Source of the DNA: UBA1494_A sp963973975
Lineage (GTDB): Bacteria; Bacteroidota; Bacteroidia; Flavobacteriales_E; Vicingaceae
Assembly: GCA_963973975.1 (NCBI GenBank)
Contig: CAXBCF010000003.1
Location: 62,001-126,000 of the forward strand
Direction of reading: 5' to 3'
Length of the DNA stretch: 64,000 nucleotides
The notes under the pieces are model-generated. The model was not told where the DNA came from and searched no databases. It was given only the letters and a program-made list of their open reading frames with translations. This document shows, piece after piece, positions 34,678 through 44,430 of this stretch (positions within the stretch are counted from its first letter, which is position 1; each line of letters opens with the position of its first letter). The translations under genes and the position numbers were made by a program.

Positions 34678-37599
34678 ATGAAATTCTCTTTAAGATTCTT
34701 TTTGGTTTTTTCTCTATTCCACTTTTTCTACATTTCAATAAATAATGCTTTCTCTCAAAAGACAGAGTTGTGGGGAATGACAACAAGTGGGAGTGGATTA
34801 GACTTAGGGGTTGTTTTCAAAACTGATAGTTTTGCTAATAGTGCTAGTATAGTTGATTCATTTAAGATTCAAAATAATGGATGGAGCTCATGGTCATCAT
34901 TAGTTGAAATTGGAACAGATACTTTTTATGGTGCTACTTTAAGAGGAGGAGCTTTTGATAAAGGAGTCCTTTATAGATACGTTATTAGTGAAGACACCAT
35001 TCAAAATTTAATCGACTTTGATGGTCAGAATACAGGAAGTTTCCCTAGTTCAAAATTAATAGTTGCTAGTAATGGAAAACTTTTTGGAATAGCTAGAAAT
35101 GGGGGTTTAAATAATCGAGGTGTATTGTATGAATATGATCCAATATCTAACGCTATATCAATTAAAGTTAATTTTGATGGATTACAAAGAGGTGAGACTC
35201 CCGAATCTATTTCTATAGCAACAAACGGTAAAATTTATGGAACAACTTATTTGGGAGGAATTAACAACGGTGGTGTAATCTTTGAATATGATCCTCAAAC
35301 AGGTGTTTTTGACAAGAAACACGATTTTGAAAGTCAGACAAGTGGACTTAGGCCTGCAGGAAATATTTTGATATCAAATGGGTTTTTATATGGAACTAGC
35401 CTCCTAGGAGGAGCTAATAGCGATGGTGTTTTATATGAATACGATTTAAGTAATTTTTCTTTTAAAAATCTCATTAGTTTTAATGCAAGTGTCACAGGTG
35501 CTAGTCCTAATGCTACATTAATTAGAGCCTCAAATGGAAATTTATACGGGTTAACAGAAGCTGGAGGTATCAATAATGATGGAGTACTTTATGAGTTCAA
35601 TCCCAATAGTGGTTTATTAATAAAAAGAATTGATTTTGAAGCTAATATTACTGGATCTTCTCCTCAGTCAGGTCTTGTAGAAGCAAACAATGGTAAACTC
35701 TATGGCACATGTATGAGAGGTGCTTTATCAGATGATGGCTCCTTATTTGAATATGATATAACTACCAATCAATTAGTTAAAAAAGTAGATTTAGGAGCTG
35801 CTTTTCAATTTATAATACGATTTAAATACATTCCAGAACTAATTCAAGCTAAAAATGGCAAATTATATGGAACAACAGATAGGGCTGGATTGAGAAATTT
35901 AGGAACCATATTTAGCTATGACATTAACAATGAGAAAATTGACGTGGAGGTAGATTTTTCTACAGCACCAAATGGAGGAACTCCAAATGGATCATTAGTC
36001 CAAGCTTCTAGTGGTATGTTGTATGGCTTAACTTCTATTGGGGGGATTAATAATGATGGAGTTATTTTTGAAATTAACCCTGTTACTCATAGTTTTCAAA
36101 AGAAATATGACTTCATTGATTCTATTAATGGAAGAGCCCCACAAGGTGATTTAATACAAGCAAGTGATGGCAATCTCTATGGATTAACGCTTTTAGGAGG
36201 AGCTAATAATTTAGGAACTTTATTTGAGTACAATTTATCAAATGATACATTAATTAATCATTTCGATTTTAACGGCTCAATGGGAAGTTTGCCAAATGGG
36301 GCATTAGTCGAATCGCACAATGGGATTTTGTATGGATTAACTTCAAGTGGTGGAAATAATGGGACTGGTACCTTGTTTAGGTTCGATTTAAAGACAAAAA
36401 ATCTTACAAAAGTATTAGATTTTGAAACATCTATAGGAACCAATCCAAGAGGAAGTCTTACTAAAGCAAGCAATAATAAACTTTATGGTTTAACTGTTGG
36501 AGGTGGTGTTAATAACAGCGGAGTACTTTTTGAATTTGACGTACAAAATGAAGTGCTATTGAAAAAAGTTGATTTTAATAATTCTTTAAATGGTAGTCAA
36601 CCAAGAGGAAAATTAGTTCAAGTTGGTAGTGAGTTACTTTACGGAATGACTTTATTAGGAGGAGCTAATCAAGGAGGAGTAATTTTTGAATATAATTTTA
36701 TTGAAGATAAAATCACTAAAAAAGCAGATTTTAATCAATTCATAAATGGGAATTTACCAAATGGCTCTTTATTAAATGCCAAAAATGGAAAATTATTTGG
36801 GATGACAACTAATGGAGGACTGTCTAATAATGGAATTCTTTTTGAGTTTGATACAAGTACAAATTCAATCATAAAGAAACTTGATTTTGCAAGCATTAAT
36901 GCAAGAAGTCCATGGGGGAGTTTAATTGAGGTTGAGCCTTGTGTTTTTACCCAAAGCGTAATCAATGAATTGGCTTGCAGTCGGTATATTTTACCAAGTA
37001 AAAAAGACACTATTCTCAATCCTGGAAATCATATTATCATCGATACATTAACCAATTTTTGTGGAAAGGATAGCATCATTACAATAAACCTAAGCATCAC
37101 CGAAATTGATACTTCTGTTACTACTACACTTGATTCGCTAATTGCCAATCAAAGAGGTGCTCAATACCAGTGGCTGAGATGTGAAGATAATTTTACTACA
37201 ATTAATGGCGCTACTATGTCTGCCTTTTCTCCTTCTGATGAAAGAACTTATGCCTGTGAAATCACCTTAAATAATTGTATTGATACAACTGCTTGCTATC
37301 GTTTGCTGATTGATGAAACTTGTAATATTGATTTTCCTAATGTTTTCACTCCTAATGGAGATCAAGTTAATGACTTATTTCTGCCAACTTACCAATGCAA
37401 TTTTCAAAGCTTTCAGCTAAAAGTATTTAATCGTTGGGGTCATTTGGTTTTTTCAGCCGAATCACCTGAATTGACGTGGGATGGAAGAGTGGATGGTTTA
37501 AAAGCAGAATCAGGCACTTATTTTTACTTACTTAACTACAAAGCTGAAGGCAATTCACACAATCGAATAAAGAAGGGCAGCTTTACTTTGCTTTATTAA
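34678..37599 (+). CDS. Secreted GloVer-repeat protein with gliding-motility-type (T9SS type B) C-terminus
   Basis: The 973-residue protein has a signal peptide (ending INNAFS) and then 14 repeats of about 45-55 residues, each with LYGxTxxGGxxNxGVxFEYD and an N(G/L)xxPxGxLxxAxNGK-like linker. This matches the Gloeobacter/Verrucomicrobia (GloVer) tandem repeat, probably a beta-propeller-like or solenoid surface. From ~890 it ends with FPNVFTPNGDQVNDLF and FNRWGHLVF, the gliding motility-associated C-terminal domain used for T9SS export. It is inserted in opposite orientation between the ligase and exonuclease genes. A TATTTTTG -7-like box stands at 34642-34649. Ligand or role unknown. Confidence 0.9.
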   Translation: MKFSLRFFLVFSLFHFFYISINNAFSQKTELWGMTTSGSGLDLGVVFKTDSFANSASIVDSFKIQNNGWSSWSSLVEIGTDTFYGATLRGGAFDKGVLYRYVISEDTIQNLIDFDGQNTGSFPSSKLIVASNGKLFGIARNGGLNNRGVLYEYDPISNAISIKVNFDGLQRGETPESISIATNGKIYGTTYLGGINNGGVIFEYDPQTGVFDKKHDFESQTSGLRPAGNILISNGFLYGTSLLGGANSDGVLYEYDLSNFSFKNLISFNASVTGASPNATLIRASNGNLYGLTEAGGINNDGVLYEFNPNSGLLIKRIDFEANITGSSPQSGLVEANNGKLYGTCMRGALSDDGSLFEYDITTNQLVKKVDLGAAFQFIIRFKYIPELIQAKNGKLYGTTDRAGLRNLGTIFSYDINNEKIDVEVDFSTAPNGGTPNGSLVQASSGMLYGLTSIGGINNDGVIFEINPVTHSFQKKYDFIDSINGRAPQGDLIQASDGNLYGLTLLGGANNLGTLFEYNLSNDTLINHFDFNGSMGSLPNGALVESHNGILYGLTSSGGNNGTGTLFRFDLKTKNLTKVLDFETSIGTNPRGSLTKASNNKLYGLTVGGGVNNSGVLFEFDVQNEVLLKKVDFNNSLNGSQPRGKLVQVGSELLYGMTLLGGANQGGVIFEYNFIEDKITKKADFNQFINGNLPNGSLLNAKNGKLFGMTTNGGLSNNGILFEFDTSTNSIIKKLDFASINARSPWGSLIEVEPCVFTQSVINELACSRYILPSKKDTILNPGNHIIIDTLTNFCGKDSIITINLSITEIDTSVTTTLDSLIANQRGAQYQWLRCEDNFTTINGATMSAFSPSDERTYACEITLNNCIDTTACYRLLIDETCNIDFPNVFTPNGDQVNDLFLPTYQCNFQSFQLKVFNRWGHLVFSAESPELTWDGRVDGLKAESGTYFYLLNYKAEGNSHNRIKKGSFTLLY

Positions 37600-37610
37600 T
37601 TCATTTTCAC

Positions 37611-38603
37611 CTAATCACTCCCTTCTCCCTCAAATTCAGAACTCTCAACATGTGTTTCTATCCCAATTTCGTTGAGGTATTTGCTAAAAATATCGGTGTA
37701 GCCGTGGGTGAGAATTACTTTTTCGCATTCGGTATTTCGAATGGCAGCATTGAGGCCGTCCCAATCTGCATGGTCGGAAAGCACAAAGCCCCGATCAACG
37801 GAGCGCCTTCTTCTTGGGCCACGTAAATTCATCCAACCCGAAGCAATGCCAACTTCTAGGTTTTTAAATTTTTTCATCCAAGGACTTCCTAAAGCCGAAG
37901 GTGGAGCAACAATTAAACTTCCTGCATAAGCGCTGCTTGGTATTTCAGGATTAACATAAATGGTTTCTTTTAGTGGGAGCTTCATTTCCCGCATAAGTTC
38001 GTTAGTTTTTTCAATGGCACCATGCGTATAAATTTTTCCAATGTTATCATCCACTCCCTGTATCAAACGCTGAGCTTTTCCTAAGGCATAGCCTATGAGT
38101 ACCGTAGTTTTGCCTTCTTCAGCGTTTTTTTGCCACCATTGATTGATTTCATTGAATACTTCAACATCCCTTTTCCATTTAAATACAGGTAACCCGAAGG
38201 TGCATTCACTGATAAAAACATGGCATTTAACTGTTTCAAAAGCGGCACAAAGTCCATCATCCTCCAATTTATAGTCGCCGGAAACTACCCAAACTTCTCC
38301 CTTGTATTCCACACGAACTTGAGCAGAACCGATAATGTGCCCTGCTGGATGAAGTGAAAAATGAACTCCTTTGATTGTTTTTCGAAAGCCGTATTCAATG
38401 GATTCGATTTGAATGTCGTTTCCCAAACGGTGCTGAATAATGGGCTTGGAATAATGATGACACAAGTAAAATTTATTTCCCCAACGAGAATGATCGGCAT
38501 GTGCATGAGTGATGATGGCATAGTCTACCGGTTTCCAAGGGTCAATGTACACATTGGCTTTGGGACAATAAATTCCTGAATCGGTAAATGTTAATAGCTG
38601 CAT
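37611..38603 (-). CDS. Ligase-associated MBL-fold DNA exonuclease
   Basis: This 330-residue metallo-beta-lactamase fold protein begins MQLLTFTDSGIYCPKANVYIDPW. The metal motif is HAHADH (residues 33-38), with downstream HPAGHIIGSAQV, VSGDYKLEDDG, and ILTHGYTD with a C-terminal His. It matches the ligase-associated DNA damage response exonuclease, related to mRNA 3'-end processing nucleases of the beta-CASP type. The usual partner ligase is 3.1 kb away on the same strand. Its stop lies 11 nt from the stop of the convergent GloVer-repeat gene. Confidence 0.92.
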   Translation of the reverse strand: MQLLTFTDSGIYCPKANVYIDPWKPVDYAIITHAHADHSRWGNKFYLCHHYSKPIIQHRLGNDIQIESIEYGFRKTIKGVHFSLHPAGHIIGSAQVRVEYKGEVWVVSGDYKLEDDGLCAAFETVKCHVFISECTFGLPVFKWKRDVEVFNEINQWWQKNAEEGKTTVLIGYALGKAQRLIQGVDDNIGKIYTHGAIEKTNELMREMKLPLKETIYVNPEIPSSAYAGSLIVAPPSALGSPWMKKFKNLEVGIASGWMNLRGPRRRRSVDRGFVLSDHADWDGLNAAIRNTECEKVILTHGYTDIFSKYLNEIGIETHVESSEFEGEGSD

Positions 38604-38783
38604 GCTTTGATAAAACTAATAGACCTCTGGAAAGTTCGCACTTAAAGTTAACAATGGGGTCATTAGCTAACATATTTTTTATCGATTAAATACAGTATGA
38701 TAAATTTCAGTTAAGCCCAATAAGACAATGTTGAGAGAGATTTGTACCATCTAATATTAATAACAATCATTAAAATTAAAACA

Positions 38784-41700
38784 ATGAAAACGAAAACTAT
38801 TCTCTTTAGAAAGTTTGCTTTTGCTTTGTTGACTCTTTTCTGCTTCAATGAGTCTTTCGGGCAATCTAATTTAACACTTAACAAAAGAATTGCCTCAAGT
38901 TCTGATGATGCAGAAGAAAGAGGGCTAAATGCTACTTCAAATCCTGGTTTAATCGATTTAACCAGTTCTGATTTAGAATTGGTAAGAGACGGTGGTGACG
39001 GAGACCAATTTGTTGGTATGCGTTTTACCAATGTTAACATTCCAAAAAATGCAATCATCGACTCTGTATTTATTCAGTTTACAGTTGATGAAACAGACAA
39101 TGGAGCTACTTCAGTAACTATAAAAGCAGAAGATACAGATAACTCAGCTACTTTTACTTCAACCACAAATAACATTTCTTCTAGAACTGTTACAAGTGAT
39201 AGTGTAAATTGGAACAACATTCCTGCTTGGAATACTACTCGTTTAGCTACTTCAGACCAAAGAACTCCAGATTTAAAGGTATTGGTTGAATCAATCATCG
39301 GAAGAGCTGGATGGGCAACTGGAAATCCTATTACTTTTATAGTTACTGGAACAGGGGAACGTACTGCTGAATCTTTTGATGGAAGTGCAGGTGAAGCTGC
39401 TGAATTAATTATACATTATTCTGTTCCTCAAACAAAAACCTTTGCTGTTTTAAATGGCAATGACGATGCTGAGGAAGATATTGCTAACGGAGCAATTGAT
39501 TTAACTAGCACAGATTTAGAATTTACTACTGATGGTTCTTCAATTCAAGTAGTAGGGATTCGTTTTCAAAATGTTGATATTCCTAGAGGTGCAACTATTA
39601 GAAACGCTTACATTCAGTTTGAAGTTGATGAAACAAATACAACTGATACAGTAAATGTTGCTTGGGGAGTAGAATTAACAGATGATGCGCCTGCTTTTAC
39701 ATCAGTAGCGGCGAATTTAAGTTCTAGAACTTACAGTCCAATCCCAACTTTTTGGAATCAAATACCAGGATGGGGAACACAGCAAGTTGCTGGAAATGAT
39801 CAAAGAACTACAGATTTTAGTAGCTTAGTTCAATCCATTGTAGATAGAAATGGATGGGTTTCAGGAAATGCAATGGTTTTTGCAGGTGTTGATCCTGCTG
39901 TTTTAAGTGTGCAAGGTTTTAATCCAAATGCTGGAAAAAGAACTGCAGAATCTTACAATGGTTCAAATTCAGGTGCTCCTAAATTAGTAGTTGAATACTT
40001 AGCTCCTCCAACTTATGAAGAAGGATTTTTTCCAATTGCAAAATTTAGCTCATGGAAATACGATGATTCAGGTACTGACTTAAGTGCTACGAATTGGACT
40101 ACTTTAACTTACAATGATTCTACATGGAGATTTGGTGATGCTATTTTGGGATATAGTAACAACAATGAAACTACTACTTTAGATTTTGGATCAGATCCTC
40201 AAAACAAGCACATTACTACTTATTTGAGACATACATTCAACTCTAATGACATTGCACAATACGATTCTTTAATTTTTGATGTGTTGAGAGATGATGGTGT
40301 TGTTGTTTATGTAAACGGTCAAGAAGTATTTAGACAAAACATGCCAACAGGAACAATTGCATTCAATACACTTGCTCCAGGAGTTGTTGGTGGCGCTGAT
40401 GAAACAACTTATTTCAGAACTACTGTAGACAACATTATGGTAAACGGTAGAAATGTGATAGCTGTTGAATTGCATCAGAATGCTGCAAACAGCTCTGACT
40501 TAAGTTTTGATATGGAAGTTACAGGGAAATTGCCTCCTATGGCTACTTCTTCTTTTCCAATTGGAACAGGTGACGAGTGGAATTACTTGGACGATGGTAG
40601 TGATATATTAGCTACCAACTGGAAAGATTTAAATTACAATGATACTACTTGGGCTTACGGACAATCTCCGTTAGGTTATGGTGATCCTGCTACTACAACC
40701 CTTTCATTCGGGCCAAACTCAGGAAATAAGCACGTAACTTACTACTTTAGAAAAAGATTTGATGTAGCCAACTTAGCTTCACTTAAAGATTCTTTATTGT
40801 TACAAGTTAGAAGAGATGATGGAGCAATTGTTCACATCAATGGTGTTGAGGTTTTTAGAACGAACATGCCTGCTGGACCAGTTAATTATAGAACTACTTC
40901 AAATACAATTGTAAGTGGTGCTGAAGAAACACAGTTTTTCCCAATCGCCTTTTCAAAAAATGTATTGAATCAAGGGGTGAATGTAATTGCTATTCAATTG
41001 CACCAAAGAGACAGTTTGAGTTCTGACTTAATGATTGATGTTAGATTAGATGAAATGCCTGATCCTCCAGTTGCAAGAAGAGCTTGTTTAGGACCAAACG
41101 ATACACACATTTCGTGCTATACTTCTTTGTTGCCATCTGCACAAAGTCCTGATTTCTTCATTCCTGAAACGCACAACTTCCAAGTGTTAGTAAAACAAGG
41201 TGATTCATACATGGATCAACGAGTTAGAAATACAGTTCCTGGAAACAACGATTTTACAGGATATGTTGCTAGAAATGGAAGCAGCATTGATGGATTTTTA
41301 GGTGTTAATCATGAAAATACTCCAGGAGGATTTTCATTATTGGACATCAGATACATCGATTCTGTTAGATTATGGACTGTAGATTCTACACAAGCAGTTG
41401 ATTTTTATAACAATGATTTAGTATCAACTACTAGAAACTGCTCTGGTGGAATCACACCTTGGGGAACAATCATTACTTCTGAGGAAACAACCAATGCAGG
41501 CGATGCTAACAGTGATGGTTACCAAGATGTAGGCTGGCAAGTGGAAATTGATCCAATTACTAGAAAAGTAATGGAATATGGCACTCCAGGAAAACAAGAA
41601 AAGTTATGGGCATTAGGTCGTATGAGCCATGAAAATATTGCTGTAGCAAACGATAGCATGACGGCATATGAAACAGAAGATAGAGGTACAGGTTGTGTCT

Positions 41701-43256
41701 ACAAGTTTGTTGCTGATAACAAAATGGATCTTTCTACAGGTAAGCTTTATGCTCTGCAATTAGACGGTGGTTTAGTCTCAAGGGAGCCTGTGTTACCTAC
41801 AGGGAAATGGATAAGAATCCCAAATACTACTCAAGCTGATAGAAATACTACTAATTCTTTAGCGCTTAGCTTGGGTGCAACCCCATTTAACGGTCCTGAG
41901 GATATTGAAGTTGGTACAGTTGATGGTAAAATCTATTTCACTTCAAAAGGAAACAATAGAGTGTATCGTTTTAGCGATGACAATGATTCTACTATTTCTC
42001 AGTTTGAAACTTTTGTTGGAGGAACAAGTTACTTAATCAACCATGGAAATGGTGTAGCTTCAGAAAATTGGGGTTCAGGAAATGATAACTTATCTTTCGA
42101 TGATTTAGGTAACTTATATGTATTGCAAGATGGAAGTAGAAATCACATTTGGATGGTTGCTCCAGATCATACACAAGCGAATCCAAAAGTTGATTTATTT
42201 GCTAAATTACCTTCAGGATCTGAGCCATGTGGATTGACTTTTACACCAGATTACAAATTCATGTTCGTATCTGTTCAGCACCCAAGTGGAGCAAACGCAA
42301 GCACAACTCAGTTTGATGCTGCTGGAGATCCGGTTGGAATGAATGTTAGTACTACAGTTGTAATAGCTAGAAAAGAGTACTTAGGAAACTATGCTCCAAC
42401 TGCTGCTCCAACTAACTTAGTTTTCACTACAACTGCTTGTGATACCATTGGTTTAACATTTAATGCAGGAAATGGAAACGGAAGAATTGTAGTTGCTAAA
42501 GAAGCAAGCATGGTGAATGAATTTCCATTAGATGGAACTACTTACGCTGCTGACAATGTTTTTGGAAATGGAACAGATTTAGGTCAAGGAAACTTCGTAG
42601 TTTTTGATGGCGCTGATTCTACTTTAACCATCAACGGATTGAAGCAAAACACTACTTACCATGTTTCTATCTTTGAATACAATGAATCTCCAAGTAAATA
42701 CTACGACAGAGAATTGAGTCCAATCGATAGTGCAACTACTTCAGGAGTAACTACTGCTGCAATTACAGGTAACTTTAATGTTCCTTCTGCTGCTGTTGAA
42801 ACATACACTGTTGCGAATACTACAGGATCTACTTATGCTTGGGATGCAGGTGCTGCAACCATCACTTCAGGACAAGGATCTAACCAAGTGCAAGTTACTT
42901 TGCCTTCAGGAATTGGTTCTATTGACTTGAAAGTAGTAGAAACTAACAACAGAGCTTGTGAAGGTGATACTGTTTTTGCGACAGTAAACTACGGTTTAGT
43001 TGGAATTGGGAAAATTGATTTGAACAATGCAATCAGTATTTCACCAAACCCATCAAACGGAAGATCACTATTGAAATTAAATGGAACAGATGAGCCATTT
43101 GATTTAGTAATCACTGATTTACTTGGTAAAGTAGTTGTTGAAACAAGAGTAAAACAAGTATATGAAATTGACTTGAGCAATCAAGGAAAAGGAACATACA
43201 TTATTCGAATCAGCAACCAAAATACTATTGCAACTAAAAAGTTGATAGTTCAATAA
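38784..43256 (+). CDS. Secreted PhoX/DUF839-like protein with duplicated N-terminal modules and T9SS type A domain
   Basis: The protein is 1490 residues from ATG 38784, which gives a good signal peptide (MKTKTILFRKFAFALLTLF ... SFG). Two DNRLRE-like modules follow (each starting ..DDAEE and with W(N)xIPxW), then two copies of a jelly-roll module (SSWKYDDSGTDL / DEWNYLDDGSDI, each with RDDGxxVxxNGxEVFRxNMP). A PhoX/DUF839-like beta-propeller region follows (GFLGVNHENTPGG, WGTIITSEETTNAG, GRMSHENIAV, FNGPEDIEV), then an FN3-like segment and the sorting domain (ISISPNPSNGRSLLKL). PhoX proteins are Ca/Fe-dependent phosphatases; activity here is inferred only. Confidence 0.85.
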   Translation: MKTKTILFRKFAFALLTLFCFNESFGQSNLTLNKRIASSSDDAEERGLNATSNPGLIDLTSSDLELVRDGGDGDQFVGMRFTNVNIPKNAIIDSVFIQFTVDETDNGATSVTIKAEDTDNSATFTSTTNNISSRTVTSDSVNWNNIPAWNTTRLATSDQRTPDLKVLVESIIGRAGWATGNPITFIVTGTGERTAESFDGSAGEAAELIIHYSVPQTKTFAVLNGNDDAEEDIANGAIDLTSTDLEFTTDGSSIQVVGIRFQNVDIPRGATIRNAYIQFEVDETNTTDTVNVAWGVELTDDAPAFTSVAANLSSRTYSPIPTFWNQIPGWGTQQVAGNDQRTTDFSSLVQSIVDRNGWVSGNAMVFAGVDPAVLSVQGFNPNAGKRTAESYNGSNSGAPKLVVEYLAPPTYEEGFFPIAKFSSWKYDDSGTDLSATNWTTLTYNDSTWRFGDAILGYSNNNETTTLDFGSDPQNKHITTYLRHTFNSNDIAQYDSLIFDVLRDDGVVVYVNGQEVFRQNMPTGTIAFNTLAPGVVGGADETTYFRTTVDNIMVNGRNVIAVELHQNAANSSDLSFDMEVTGKLPPMATSSFPIGTGDEWNYLDDGSDILATNWKDLNYNDTTWAYGQSPLGYGDPATTTLSFGPNSGNKHVTYYFRKRFDVANLASLKDSLLLQVRRDDGAIVHINGVEVFRTNMPAGPVNYRTTSNTIVSGAEETQFFPIAFSKNVLNQGVNVIAIQLHQRDSLSSDLMIDVRLDEMPDPPVARRACLGPNDTHISCYTSLLPSAQSPDFFIPETHNFQVLVKQGDSYMDQRVRNTVPGNNDFTGYVARNGSSIDGFLGVNHENTPGGFSLLDIRYIDSVRLWTVDSTQAVDFYNNDLVSTTRNCSGGITPWGTIITSEETTNAGDANSDGYQDVGWQVEIDPITRKVMEYGTPGKQEKLWALGRMSHENIAVANDSMTAYETEDRGTGCVYKFVADNKMDLSTGKLYALQLDGGLVSREPVLPTGKWIRIPNTTQADRNTTNSLALSLGATPFNGPEDIEVGTVDGKIYFTSKGNNRVYRFSDDNDSTISQFETFVGGTSYLINHGNGVASENWGSGNDNLSFDDLGNLYVLQDGSRNHIWMVAPDHTQANPKVDLFAKLPSGSEPCGLTFTPDYKFMFVSVQHPSGANASTTQFDAAGDPVGMNVSTTVVIARKEYLGNYAPTAAPTNLVFTTTACDTIGLTFNAGNGNGRIVVAKEASMVNEFPLDGTTYAADNVFGNGTDLGQGNFVVFDGADSTLTINGLKQNTTYHVSIFEYNESPSKYYDRELSPIDSATTSGVTTAAITGNFNVPSAAVETYTVANTTGSTYAWDAGAATITSGQGSNQVQVTLPSGIGSIDLKVVETNNRACEGDTVFATVNYGLVGIGKIDLNNAISISPNPSNGRSLLKLNGTDEPFDLVITDLLGKVVVETRVKQVYEIDLSNQGKGTYIIRISNQNTIATKKLIVQ

Positions 43257-43280
43257 TTAATTAAACAATAATTTGATTGA

Positions 43281-43310
43281 AGCAAGGTGAGATTTCTCAC
43301 CTTGCTTTTC
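43281..43310 (+). terminator. Terminator of the PhoX-like gene
   Basis: AGCAAGGTGAG / CTCACCTTGCT forms an 11-bp stem with a short loop, followed by TTTTC. It begins 24 nt after the stop codon. Confidence 0.85.
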
Positions 43311-43335
43311 TCGTTATATCAAATGCTTTTTAAAA

Positions 43336-44268
43336 ATGAAAAAACTTATCCTTATTTCAACTTTCTTTATTTCTACAGTTGCTTTAACTGCTCAGAAAGA
43401 ACAAGACGAACCCATTTATTTGAGAGATCGTCCTGAGGTTACCATTTTCTTCTCTGTAGATGAAGCCGCAGCTTCAAATGAGGTGGTTGAAATTTTAAAC
43501 TTGAGAAACAAAGAACTCACAGTTGTTTCGCCCGGAATTAATCAGTTTCAAGAATTGAAATACTTGAGCTTAATGAAAAACCAACTGGTTGATTTGCCAA
43601 ATGAGATTTTTGAATGCAGTCAATTGGAGGAATTGAACTTTCGTCAAAATAAAATTAAAGAACTTCCAATGGCTGTTGGTAACTTAAAAAAGTTAGAAGT
43701 CCTGGATGCTTCTCGCAACCAGTTTAAAACCTTGCCGGAAACCATAGGTGATATGGAAAGCATTAAAATCATTCACCTAGTTCAAAATGAATTGACGGTT
43801 TTACCAAAAGAAATTGGACAATTGAAAACCTTGAAAACGCTAGAACTTGAGTCCAACCAACTAAAAGAACTTCCTGAAGAAATTAAAGGAATCAAAGAAT
43901 TGATTTTGCTAAACGCAGCTAAAAATCAATTAATTAAATTGCCAGAGAATATTGTAAAGCTAAGATCGTTGAAAGAGCTAAATTGCAATTACAATCAATT
44001 GACAGAATTGCCTGCTAAGCTTCACAAATTGAGAAAAGCGGAGGTTTTGTCTTTCAATGAGAATCAATTGAAGAGTTTGCCACCTAAGATTGCTAAAATG
44101 AAAAACCTGCAATTACTCAATTTGGCTAACAATGATTTAAAGCAATTGCCTGAAAATTTATCCAAGTGGAAAGAATTAAAAACCTTGTTACTTAACGGAA
44201 ACAATTTTTCAAAAGAAGAGCAAAAACGAATCAAAGCTGCTCTGCCTCATACAGACATTCGCTTTTAG
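43336..44268 (+). CDS. Exported leucine-rich repeat protein
   Basis: This 310-residue protein has a signal peptide (MKKLILISTFFISTVALTAQ) and about ten 23-residue leucine-rich repeats of the form LxxLxLxxNxLxxLPxxIxxL, starting near residue 52 and running to the end. No membrane anchor or T9SS domain was found, so it may stay in the periplasm. LRR proteins bind other proteins; there is no clue to the partner. It stands between two terminators and appears to be a single-gene unit. Confidence 0.9.
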   Translation: MKKLILISTFFISTVALTAQKEQDEPIYLRDRPEVTIFFSVDEAAASNEVVEILNLRNKELTVVSPGINQFQELKYLSLMKNQLVDLPNEIFECSQLEELNFRQNKIKELPMAVGNLKKLEVLDASRNQFKTLPETIGDMESIKIIHLVQNELTVLPKEIGQLKTLKTLELESNQLKELPEEIKGIKELILLNAAKNQLIKLPENIVKLRSLKELNCNYNQLTELPAKLHKLRKAEVLSFNENQLKSLPPKIAKMKNLQLLNLANNDLKQLPENLSKWKELKTLLLNGNNFSKEEQKRIKAALPHTDIRF

Positions 44269-44294
44269 AAAATAGTAAAATTTGAAAGTTTTTT

Positions 44295-44327
44295 ACGCCT
44301 TTGCATAACTGCAAGGGCGTTTTATTG
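44295..44327 (+). terminator. Terminator of the LRR protein gene
   Basis: ACGCCTTTGCA-TAAC-TGCAAGGGCGT (44295-44320, one G-T pair) is followed by TTTATTGTTTT. Confidence 0.85.
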
Positions 44328-44430
44328 TTTTAGACTTAATTGATGACAATGCATTTAAATTGAGAATAAAACATAGATAAAACGAGAAATTACATTAAAT
44401 TTAACTTTAATAAAAAATTGCTTTATTAAA

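Noticed and set aside
35000..36940. Periodic repeats in 34.7-36.9 kb considered as a CRISPR-like or satellite array
   Set aside because: The periodicity is at the protein level (GloVer repeats in a continuous frame); there are no identical DNA repeats with unique spacers. No CRISPR array was seen anywhere in the window.
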